Under the pieces are notes generated by a model. It was given only the letters and a program-made list of their open reading frames with translations. It was not told the DNA's origin and searched no databases. Below are positions 1 to 6,510 of a stretch of 7,642 nt of DNA, piece after piece. Source of the DNA: UBA9410 sp036123635 (lineage in GTDB: Bacteria > Actinomycetota > Acidimicrobiia > Acidimicrobiales > MedAcidi-G1). A program made the translations under genes and the position numbers. How positions within the stretch are numbered: the stretch's first letter is position 1; every line of letters begins with the position of its first letter. The DNA is taken from positions 1 to 7,642 of the forward strand of contig JAZADL010000030.1 of the NCBI GenBank assembly GCA_036123635.1, read 5' to 3'.

Positions 1-513
1 GCCGTCCACGTAGGCGTGGATGAACCCCACAGCGACCGACTCGTAGGTTTCACCGTCGACGCGTTCGGCCAGTATTTCGACCAGGGCCCGTGCCTCGTCG
101 TCGTCGAACGGGCGCAGGACCGAACCATCGGCACCGATCCGCTCCGACAGGACCTGGCGGTCTTTCCGCGCGATCAGCGGGGGGGGTAACACCAGGTTCA
201 GGGCGTACTGCTCGAAACGGCTCTCGGTGCGCATTTCGATGGTGTCTCGAAAACCGGCCGTGGTGACCAGAGCCGTACGGGCCCCGGTGCGCGAAATGAG
301 GGCGTTGGTGGCCAGCGTCGTGCCGTGGATGAACGCCTCCAGGTCATCCAGGTCGACTCCGGCGTCGGCGACGACCTGGTGGACGCCGTCGAGAATGCCC
401 TGCTCGGGGGCGTCGTAGGTGGTGAGGACCTTGGTTGAGAACAACCCATTGTCGGTCTCCAGCACCACGTCGGTGAATGTTCCCCCGACGTCGGCGCCGA
501 TGCGCATGCCCAT
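1..513 (-). CDS. hyuA: Hydantoinase/oxoprolinase subunit A (HyuA family), N-terminal part, runs off left edge
   Basis: The 171 visible residues are the N-terminal domain of a HyuA-type ATP-dependent hydantoinase or 5-oxoprolinase. This cytoplasmic enzyme opens a cyclic amide ring, and its ATPase fold belongs to the acetate kinase/Hsp70 group. Motifs seen are the phosphate loop GADVGGTFTDVV at residues 6-17 and the family block HGTTLATNALISRTGAR at 63-79, followed by ALVTTAGFRD. Whole HyuA subunits are usually about 650-700 residues, so roughly three quarters lies outside the window. The ATG at 513 is preferred over the one at 507 because GAGGA at 525-521 sits seven bases upstream of it. The gene follows the SDR gene after 10 bases, so the two are probably one operon. 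A partner hyuB is expected further left but cannot be seen. Substrate (hydantoin, oxoproline, N-methylhydantoin, acetophenone-type carboxylation) cannot be decided from this part. Confidence 0.9.
   Translation of the reverse strand, partial: MGMRIGADVGGTFTDVVLETDNGLFSTKVLTTYDAPEQGILDGVHQVVADAGVDLDDLEAFIHGTTLATNALISRTGARTALVTTAGFRDTIEMRTESRFEQYALNLVLPPPLIARKDRQVLSERIGADGSVLRPFDDDEARALVEILAERVDGETYESVAVGFIHAYVDG
179..186. repeat. Eight-base G/C homopolymer inside hyuA
   Basis: The plus strand has eight consecutive G, read as CCC CCC CCG minus its last base (with the preceding TTA leucine codon) in hyuA. It encodes a Pro-Pro-Pro stretch at residues 110-112. The reading frame is intact on both sides. 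A proline-rich turn is normal at this place in HyuA proteins, so the tract is probably coding constraint, although such runs are prone to slippage and to sequencing error. Confidence 0.7.
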
Positions 514-520
514 GGCCCGG

Positions 521-525
521 TCCTC
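521..525 (-). promoter_or_regulatory. Shine-Dalgarno of hyuA overlapping the SDR stop codon
   Basis: GAGGA on the minus strand overlaps the TGA stop of the upstream SDR gene (526-524) and lies seven bases before the hyuA ATG at 513. The overlap means a ribosome finishing the SDR would sit on the hyuA initiation site, which suggests translational coupling. It also decides the start at 513 over 507. Confidence 0.65.
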
Positions 526-1339
526 AGTCCTCGCCGAGCACCTGGTCGAGAGACGGGAAATCGCTGGGCGGCATGATGTCGACAGTGGCTGACCGCTGCT
601 GGGACAGCATCCCGCCGTCCACCTTGAGGACGTCGCCGGTGATGTAGCGGGCATCATCGGAGGCCAGGAACAGTGCCGGGCCGGCCATGTCGTCCGGATC
701 GCCGGGTCGTCCCAGCGGAATGTTCTCGCCCCGCAGCCGCCGGGCTGCCTCGTCCATGCCCTCGGTGTCGATGGAGCCCGGCATCAATGCGCACACCCGG
801 ATGCCGTACGGGCCGAGGTCCAGCGCCATCGCTCGGGTCAGGGCCTCGATGCCGCCCTTGGAGGCGTCGTAGGCAGTAAACGCCCGGTGGGCTCGGGTGG
901 CCCCACCGGACGACATGTTGATGATCACGCCCGCGCCGTTGGCGGCCATGATCCGGGCTGCCCGGTGTGAGCACAGGAAGTGGCCGGTGAGGTTGACGTC
1001 GATGATGCGCCGCCACCAGGCCTCGTCAGCTTCGAAGAAATGAAGCATGGGACTGACCATGCCAGCGTTGTTGACCAGCACGTCGACGGTACCGAACGCC
1101 TCAACGGCAGTGTCGAACAGGGTTTCAACCTGTGCACTGTCAGACACGTCGGCCGGGCCCCCGACCGCCGTACCGCCGGCCGCCGTGATGGAGGCCACCA
1201 CTTCGTCCACCCGGGAGGATTCCAGGTCGTTGACCACCACGTGGGCGCCTGCCCCGGCGAAGCGTTCGGCGATGGCCCGCCCGATGCCTTTGCCGGCACC
1301 GGTGACGACAACGACCTGGCCTTCGTGGGAAGCGCTCAT
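524..1339 (-). CDS. Short-chain dehydrogenase/reductase (classical SDR)
   Basis: A complete 271-residue classical SDR, a soluble NAD(P)-dependent alcohol/ketone oxidoreductase. The cofactor motif TGAGKGIG is at residues 13-20, NNAG at 90-93, the structural Asn at 116 (DVNLTG), the catalytic Ser at 143/144, and Tyr157-x3-Lys161 within YDASK. An acidic Asp38 at the end of strand beta-2 favours NAD(H) over NADP(H), by family rule. The body ends with the usual VDGG at 240-243, then a tail of about 28 residues with no recognised motif. The ATG at 1339 is supported by GAAAGG at 1351-1346, six bases upstream. It is the first gene of an apparent operon with hyuA, so the substrate may be an alcohol or carbonyl linked to that pathway. 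Automated labels such as FabG or glucose dehydrogenase would not be justified. Confidence 0.93.
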   Translation of the reverse strand: MSASHEGQVVVVTGAGKGIGRAIAERFAGAGAHVVVNDLESSRVDEVVASITAAGGTAVGGPADVSDSAQVETLFDTAVEAFGTVDVLVNNAGMVSPMLHFFEADEAWWRRIIDVNLTGHFLCSHRAARIMAANGAGVIINMSSGGATRAHRAFTAYDASKGGIEALTRAMALDLGPYGIRVCALMPGSIDTEGMDEAARRLRGENIPLGRPGDPDDMAGPALFLASDDARYITGDVLKVDGGMLSQQRSATVDIMPPSDFPSLDQVLGED

Positions 1340-1377
1340 GGACGGCCTTTCAATCCTCGTGTCGACCCGTACACGCG

Positions 1378-1407
1378 AGGCTATCGGGGGTCGAATCCGG
1401 AGGTCAG
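1378..1407 (-). promoter_or_regulatory. Putative promoter of the SDR-hyuA operon
   Basis: On the minus strand CTGACC (1407-1402) resembles a -35 element. After an 18-base spacer comes TAGCCT (1383-1378), a TANNNT-type -10. Transcription would start near 1371, leaving a leader of about 30 bases that carries the SDR ribosome site GAAAGG. The same -10 hexamer stands before ltaE. The assignment rests on sequence likeness only. Confidence 0.45.
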
Positions 1408-1413
1408 ATCCGG

Positions 1414-1436
1414 GGCGGTGAGTGCTGGACGCCGCC
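1414..1436. terminator. Hairpin between ltaE and the SDR promoter, possible terminator
   Basis: GGCGGTG (1414-1420) can pair with CGCCGCC (1430-1436) around a nine-base loop; the plus-strand version has one G-U pair and is followed by TTTT at 1437-1440. The hairpin begins ten bases past the ltaE stop codon, and the SDR promoter follows it. On the minus strand, the direction of ltaE, the stem is weaker (five pairs, then a mismatch) and has no T-tract. It would be a poor intrinsic terminator for ltaE and a better one for plus-strand antisense transcription. The rest of the 106-base gap holds only the promoter and leader described separately. Confidence 0.25.
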
Positions 1437-1445
1437 TTTTGGACG

Positions 1446-2504
<1,059 letters not shown>

Positions 2505-2510
2505 CGGCGC

Positions 2511-2516
2511 AGGCTA
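2511..2516 (-). promoter_or_regulatory. -10 element of ltaE, leaderless start
   Basis: TAGCCT on the minus strand (2516-2511) ends six bases before the ATG at 2504, and no purine-rich ribosome site lies between. This spacing would place the transcript start at or next to the ATG. No good -35 hexamer is visible 16-18 bases upstream. The element lies in the 78-base gap shared with the divergent DapA-family gene. Confidence 0.5.
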
Positions 2517-2582
2517 GGCGCCGGGTGTGTCACGATTCGCCTTGGCGGCAACAGGATGGCGACAAACGGGAAGGGACTGGTC

Positions 2583-3491
2583 ATGGGAGGACACGCCGGA
2601 CCGCTGCTGCCCGATGGGGTGGTGGCACCGATCCTGACTCCGTTTGAGGACGATTTTTCGGTTGCCCACGACCGGTTGGTGGCCCATGCGCAGAGGGTGC
2701 TCGACGAGGGATGCGTAGGCCTGGCTGTGTTCGGGACGACGGGGGAGGCCCTGTCCGTTGCCACCCGCGAACGCGAAGCGGCCCTCGAGGCCCTGGTCGC
2801 CGGCGGCATCGACCCCGGCGTGATGATCGTGGGCACAGGGGTGACCAACCTGCCAGGCACGGTGCACCTGACCCGCCATGCCATGGAGCTGGGCTGCCGG
2901 GCCTGCATGGTGCTCCCGCCCTTCTACTTCAAGGACCCGGATCCCGAGGGGCTCTTCCGGTATTTCGCCGGCCTGGTGGAACGGATCGGTGATGACCGTC
3001 TGCGGATCGTGCTCTACCACATTCCCCAGGTGGCCGGCGTGGGCCTCCCAGTTCCGCTGGTGTCTCGACTGCGCGCCGAGTTCCCTGAGGTCGTCGTGGC
3101 CATCAAGGACTCGTCTGGCGACTGGGCAAACACCGAGGCACTCTTCGAAATCGACGGCCTCACCGTCTACCCGGGAGCCGAGATGCCCCTGCTGGACGCC
3201 CTGGACCGCGGTGGTCCAGGTTGCATAACGGCCACAGCCAACGTCAACGCCGGCCCGGTGGCAGAGGTGATCCGCCTACACGTATCTGGTGATCGACCGG
3301 CAGCCGAGGTGGCCATGGAAGAGGTGCGGGCCTTTCGCCTACTCATGCAGGAGTACCCGGCCATCCCGACCCAGAAGCGCCTCCTGGCCCTCAGGCTGGG
3401 CGACCCGACCTGGGCGACGGTGAGGCCGCCGTTCCTGCCTGCGGACGAGGCGGTCGGGGTCAGGTTGGAGGAGCGCATAGCCGAACTCTGA
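2583..3491 (+). CDS. DapA/N-acetylneuraminate lyase family aldolase, substrate unknown
   Basis: 302 residues, the normal length for this TIM-barrel class I aldolase family. Seen in order: GVVAPILTPF at 12-21, the GTTGEALSV loop at 51-59 with Thr52-Thr53, LPPFYF at 111-116, Tyr145 in LYHIPQV, the Schiff-base Lys175 in VVAIKDSSGD, and YPGAEMPLLDAL at 196-207 leading to the NVNAG segment. The residue matching Arg138 of E. coli DapA, which binds the aspartate-semialdehyde carboxylate, is Val or Gln (149-150) here. It is therefore probably not the lysine-pathway synthase but an aldolase or dehydratase acting on another 2-oxo acid. The ATG at 2583 has AAGGGA at 2571-2576, six bases upstream; an in-frame ATG at 2556 would add nine residues but lacks a good ribosome site. 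It is divergent from ltaE and 44 bases before the NYN gene. The same frame stays open far upstream, over ltaE, but that part is antisense shadow. Confidence 0.88.
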   Translation: MGGHAGPLLPDGVVAPILTPFEDDFSVAHDRLVAHAQRVLDEGCVGLAVFGTTGEALSVATREREAALEALVAGGIDPGVMIVGTGVTNLPGTVHLTRHAMELGCRACMVLPPFYFKDPDPEGLFRYFAGLVERIGDDRLRIVLYHIPQVAGVGLPVPLVSRLRAEFPEVVVAIKDSSGDWANTEALFEIDGLTVYPGAEMPLLDALDRGGPGCITATANVNAGPVAEVIRLHVSGDRPAAEVAMEEVRAFRLLMQEYPAIPTQKRLLALRLGDPTWATVRPPFLPADEAVGVRLEERIAEL

Positions 3492-3520
3492 GCGGCATTG
3501 GAGGAACTCCGGCACGGGCG

Positions 3521-3529
3521 TGTGATGCT
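3521..3529 (+). promoter_or_regulatory. Possible extended -10 and leaderless start of the NYN gene
   Basis: TGTGATGCT reads as an extended -10 (TGn followed by GATGCT at 3524-3529) and ends six bases before the ATG at 3536, the same spacing as TAGCCT before ltaE. The only strong ribosome-site-like string in the gap, GGAGGA at 3500-3505, is 30 bases away from the ATG, too far to serve it. That string forms half of a small hairpin, GGAG-GAA-CTCC at 3500-3510. Co-transcription from the upstream aldolase gene is equally possible. Confidence 0.3.
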
Positions 3530-3535
3530 GTCGGG

Positions 3536-4567
3536 ATGCGAACGGATGACAACGAGGAACGCATAGGCCTCTTCCTCGACTACGAGAACTTGGCCATCGG
3601 TGCCCGTCAGGACCTGGGCATGAAGCGCTTCGACTTCGGACCCATAGCCCGGGCCATGGCCGAGCGGGGAAGAGTCGTCTACCGACGGGCCTATGCGGAC
3701 TGGTCGGACTTCGACGAGGACCGCCGCCATCTCACCCGCCATCAGGTCGAGCTGGTCGAAATCCCGCAGCGCATGGGGACCAGCCGCAAGAACTCGGCCG
3801 ATATCAAGATGGTCGTCGACGCCCTGGAGCTGGCCTTTGAGCGCGAGCACGTGACCACGATCGTCATCTGCACCGGAGACAGCGACTTCACGCCCCTGGT
3901 GCAGAAACTCCGAGAGCTTGATCGGCGTGTCATCGGCATCGGCGTCCGGGACTCCACATCGAAGTTGCTCCCGCCGGCGTGCGACGAGTTCATCTACTAC
4001 GACCGCCTGGAGGGCGTCGAGGCCAGCATCGCTGCCGGTCGGGCACCCAAAGCGGCTGTCACGCCCGAAGCCGACGACGAGGCGCCGATCGAGGCGCCTC
4101 CACTCGAGGAACTGGTCATTTCGACGTTGGCCGGGATGCAGGGCTCCAACGAGGACGTGCGGGCGTCGACCCTGAAGCGGGCCATTACCCGCATAGACCC
4201 CACGTTCAGCGAGGCCGACCACGGATTCCGCGGTTTCACCGAACTGCTCCGCCACCTGGCCGACCGCAAGGTGGTTGAGTTGTCGGGAGCCAAGCGAGAC
4301 CCCGAGGTGGACCTGGTGACCGGCGACGGTCCCGCCCAGGTCGCTTTCGATCTGCTGGTCGCCGCGGTGGCCGACAAGGCGGGGAAGAAGGGTGCGGCCC
4401 TGTCTGGGCTCAAGACCGAGATCACCCGCCGGGACGGCGGCTTCAATGAGCGGGCGTTGGGCTACGGGGGGTTCCTCCAGTTCTGCAAGGCCGCTGCGGC
4501 CCGCGACCTGGTGGCTATGGAGTGGGACGACAAACGCGGCGACTACCTGCTCTCGCCGGCCGACTAA
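3536..4567 (+). CDS. LabA-like NYN domain nuclease with two OST-HTH/LOTUS domains
   Basis: 343 residues. The N-terminal part (about 8-157) is a NYN/PIN-like domain of the LabA (DUF88) type, a fold of metal-dependent RNases. The acidic residues expected for metal binding are present: Asp15 in GLFLDYENL, Asp89 and Asp95 in SADIKMVVDAL, and Asp115/Asp117 in CTGDSDFTPL. A charged, Ala/Pro-rich linker (about 160-187) leads to two copies of the OST-HTH/LOTUS winged-helix RNA-binding domain, at about 188-250 and 268-330. These carry the matching phrases HGFRGFTELLRHLADRKVVEL and YGGFLQFCKAAAARDLVAM. The architecture implies a cytoplasmic protein that binds and perhaps cuts RNA; its target is unknown. 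The next ATG is Met29, which would remove Asp15, so 3536 is the start. It follows the aldolase gene by 44 bases with no evident functional link. Its stop is 10 bases from the convergent P450 stop. Confidence 0.9.
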   Translation: MRTDDNEERIGLFLDYENLAIGARQDLGMKRFDFGPIARAMAERGRVVYRRAYADWSDFDEDRRHLTRHQVELVEIPQRMGTSRKNSADIKMVVDALELAFEREHVTTIVICTGDSDFTPLVQKLRELDRRVIGIGVRDSTSKLLPPACDEFIYYDRLEGVEASIAAGRAPKAAVTPEADDEAPIEAPPLEELVISTLAGMQGSNEDVRASTLKRAITRIDPTFSEADHGFRGFTELLRHLADRKVVELSGAKRDPEVDLVTGDGPAQVAFDLLVAAVADKAGKKGAALSGLKTEITRRDGGFNERALGYGGFLQFCKAAAARDLVAMEWDDKRGDYLLSPAD

Positions 4568-4577
4568 CGGTCAGCGT

Positions 4578-5759
4578 TCACGCCGGTCGGAAGGCCAGGT
4601 TCAGCGGGCGCCGCACGTAGTTGCCGGTGGCGTACTCCATTGCGGCACCGTCCACCACGTAGTCCGGACAGCGGGCCAGGAGTTCTTCCAGGGCGACGCG
4701 TCCCTGGAGACGGGCCGCCGCAGCGCCCAGGCAGTGGTGGGCGCCGTAACTGAAACTGAGGATCCGTTCCGGGTTGCGACCCACGTCGAGGCATTCGGAG
4801 TCGTCACCGAACTCGCGGTCGTCGCGGTTGGCCGCCGCGTAGCCGAGCAGCACCCTCGAACCGTCAGGGATGGTGCGGCCATGAACCTCTACATCCCGGG
4901 TAGTGGTACGGGCCAGGTTCTGAACAGGGCTGGTGAGGCGGAGCAGCTCCTCGACGGCACCCGGGATCATCGACGGGTCATCAATGAGGCGGCGTCGCTG
5001 TTCGGGATGGTCGCAAAGGAGCACAGCCGACCCGCCCAGGAGTCCGGTCGTGGTGTCGTTGCCGCCGGTCACCATGGTGAAGGCGAAACCGAGGATCCAC
5101 AGGATCGACACCGCGTCCTCGCCGAGAGCGACCAACTGGCTGACCATGTCGTCACCCGGATCGGTCCGCCGCCTTTCGATAAGCCGGCCGAAATAGCCCA
5201 AAAGGTCAACGATGCCGGACTCCGGGTCGTCGGTCCTCCCCTGGGCGGCAGCGGCCACGATCTGCTCGGTCCACCGGTCGAACAGGGGCCGATCTTCAGC
5301 AGGAACGCCCAGGTAGTGGGCGACCACGAAGCTGGGAAGGGGCTTGAACAGGTCAGCCACGATGTCGCCGCCCCCTTCGGAGACGAGCCGTTCAAGGCGT
5401 TCGACCACGAAGTCCCGGACGTCGTCCTCGATGTCTGACACCTGTCGGGGAGTGAACTCCGGGCCGACGAGCCGCCGGAACGCCGTGTGGTCGGGCGGAT
5501 CGAGGAACACGATCGGGGTGGCCTCACCCATGTCCACCCCGGTTCCGGGCTCGACGGTCAGCCCGCTGGCCGACGAGAAGGTTCCGGTGTCACGTGCAGC
5601 GTCGAACACGTCGGCGAACCGAGACAGAAACCAGAAGCCGCCGTGGCTGTCGCCGGCGGGCACGTGATGCACCGGGTCGTGGTCACGTAGATCCCGGTAC
5701 ATGGGGAAGGGGTCCCGCCACGACTCACCGGACCGCAACCCAAACTCGACGTCGGACAT
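4578..5759 (-). CDS. Cytochrome P450, soluble bacterial class I type
   Basis: 393 residues, typical of soluble bacterial P450s that take electrons from a ferredoxin. No ferredoxin or reductase gene is visible here. All hallmarks are present: HxxxR of the C-helix region at His91-Arg95 (PPDHTAFRRLV), the I-helix oxygen-activating motif GGNDTT at 232-237, ExxR at Glu271-Arg274, the stretch NLARTTTRDVEVHG at 281-294, and the heme loop FSYGAHHCLG at 336-345 with Cys343 as heme thiolate. No signal or anchor segment is seen at the N-terminus. The overall pattern resembles actinobacterial P450s of the CYP125/CYP142-like broad group, but the CYP family and substrate cannot be assigned by eye. The ATG at 5759 is five bases past the trhA stop, with AAGGCAGG (5776-5769) nine bases upstream inside the last codons of trhA. 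It is therefore the second gene of a two-gene operon. Confidence 0.95.
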   Translation of the reverse strand: MSDVEFGLRSGESWRDPFPMYRDLRDHDPVHHVPAGDSHGGFWFLSRFADVFDAARDTGTFSSASGLTVEPGTGVDMGEATPIVFLDPPDHTAFRRLVGPEFTPRQVSDIEDDVRDFVVERLERLVSEGGGDIVADLFKPLPSFVVAHYLGVPAEDRPLFDRWTEQIVAAAAQGRTDDPESGIVDLLGYFGRLIERRRTDPGDDMVSQLVALGEDAVSILWILGFAFTMVTGGNDTTTGLLGGSAVLLCDHPEQRRRLIDDPSMIPGAVEELLRLTSPVQNLARTTTRDVEVHGRTIPDGSRVLLGYAAANRDDREFGDDSECLDVGRNPERILSFSYGAHHCLGAAAARLQGRVALEELLARCPDYVVDGAAMEYATGNYVRRPLNLAFRPA

Positions 5760-5764
5760 ACGGC

Positions 5765-6421
5765 TCAGCCTGCCTTAGGCAAGACGATGAAGGCCATGGC
5801 CACGTAGTGGAGGGCTGCTGCGGCGACCGTCAAGCCGTGGAACACCTCGTGGTAACCGAACGAGTCAGGCCACGGGTCGGGCCGTTGGAAGGCGAACACT
5901 AAGGCACCCGCCGTGTACAGCACCCCACCAACCAGAAACAGTACGAACCCAGCCACCCCGAGGTGGTGCCAGGCGTCAGCCACCACGGCCAACAGGCACC
6001 AGCCGACAACCAGATAGGGGAGCGCAACCATCGGCGTGGGAGCGGTCGCGAACCGCAGCCGAAGCGAGATGCCCAGCGCCGCGCCACCCCAGACGAGCAC
6101 CAGCACCAGCTTTGCTGCCCACGGAGACAAGGCAAAAGCAGCCACCGGCGTGTAGGAGGCGGCGATGGCCACAAAGATCGTGGCGTGGTCGAGCCGTTGC
6201 ATCCGACGGTCACCGAGCCGTCCCCACGGGATGCGGTGGTAGAGGGCTGATACGCCGAACAGGGCCACGACGGCCAGCGAGTAGAGGGCAATGACAAAGC
6301 GGGGTCCGACACCCGGGGCCCGCACGATCATGATGGGGGCCAACGTCAGAGAGGCCACGAAGGCCATCCGGTGCGAAACGCCACGGAACCGAGGCTTAGC
6401 GTCGTCGAAGGTCGTGACCAC
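5765..6421 (-). CDS. trhA: Hemolysin III family membrane protein (TrhA/PAQR-type)
   Basis: A 218-residue polytopic membrane protein of the hemolysin III (YqfA/TrhA) family, bacterial relatives of PAQR receptors with about seven transmembrane helices (roughly 17-34, 41-59, 79-98, 104-122, 130-150, 155-178, 194-214). Family motifs are PRFRGVSHRMAF near the N-terminus, SALYHRIPW at 58-66, LDHATIFVAIAASYTPVA at 77-94 and GYHEVFHG at 189-196. Ser58, His62, Asp78, His191 and His195 are the likely metal-site residues of the fold. Despite the name, hemolysis is not the likely role; homologues have been linked to membrane-lipid homeostasis. The start is a GTG at 6421; an in-frame TGA three codons earlier rules out a longer protein, and the next Met (19) would cut the first motif. 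It is first in the operon with the P450 gene and divergent from betA. Confidence 0.92.
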   Translation of the reverse strand: MVTTFDDAKPRFRGVSHRMAFVASLTLAPIMIVRAPGVGPRFVIALYSLAVVALFGVSALYHRIPWGRLGDRRMQRLDHATIFVAIAASYTPVAAFALSPWAAKLVLVLVWGGAALGISLRLRFATAPTPMVALPYLVVGWCLLAVVADAWHHLGVAGFVLFLVGGVLYTAGALVFAFQRPDPWPDSFGYHEVFHGLTVAAAALHYVAMAFIVLPKAG

Positions 6422-6429
6422 GATCGGTC

Positions 6430-6435
6430 ACCCTA
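6430..6435 (-). promoter_or_regulatory. Possible -10 element of the trhA-P450 operon
   Basis: TAGGGT on the minus strand (6435-6430) fits TANNNT and ends eight bases before the GTG start at 6421. The transcript could be leaderless or nearly so. The same bases could instead act as a weak ribosome site (AGGGTG). No convincing -35 is seen. Confidence 0.3.
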
Positions 6436-6451
6436 CGGGGCGCGTTCGGTA

Positions 6452-6464
6452 GCCCGGGTCGGGC
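6452..6464. repeat. Small inverted repeat in the trhA-betA divergent region
   Basis: GCCCG-GGT-CGGGC is a perfect five-base inverted repeat in the 89-base gap between divergent starts. It abuts CAGAAT (6464-6469), a weak -10-like string for betA. GGGTCG also occurs directly repeated at 6456-6461 and 6472-6477. It could be an operator for a regulator of betA, but in DNA this GC-rich a short palindrome can arise by chance. Confidence 0.25.
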
Positions 6465-6498
6465 AGAATCGGGGTCGCCGCACAGGGCGCGGCCGGGT

Positions 6499-6504
6499 GG
6501 AGGA
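6499..6504 (+). promoter_or_regulatory. Ribosome binding site deciding the TTG start of betA
   Basis: GGAGGA, a near-perfect Shine-Dalgarno, lies six bases before TTG at 6511. No in-frame ATG or GTG lies nearby upstream, and the first glycine motif begins ten residues into the protein, so this site identifies the rare TTG as the start. Confidence 0.75.
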
Positions 6505-6510
6505 CGACCG

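Noticed and set aside
3500..3510. GGAGGA as the ribosome site of the NYN gene, or the hairpin GGAG-GAA-CTCC as a terminator
   Set aside because: It lies 30 bases from the only plausible ATG, with no in-frame alternative start between. The stem is only four strong pairs and lacks a T-run.
3167..4255. Minus-strand open frame of 362 codons antisense to the aldolase end and the NYN gene
   Set aside because: It spans two well-recognised plus-strand genes and their gap, and its translation has no recognisable domain. It is best explained by codon bias on the coding strand.
4566..4578. AACG-gtcag-CGTT as a terminator between convergent genes
   Set aside because: A four-base stem with no T-run is too weak, and it overlaps both stop codons by chance-level similarity.
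4392..5438. Plus-strand open frame of 348 codons overlapping the NYN end and the P450 gene
   Set aside because: It is antisense to a P450 with a complete heme loop, ExxR and I-helix motif, and its own translation is low-complexity with no known motif.
5765..6421. Virulence hemolysin
   Set aside because: The family name is historical. The motifs are those of the TrhA/PAQR membrane family, and nothing nearby suggests a secretion system or toxin operon.
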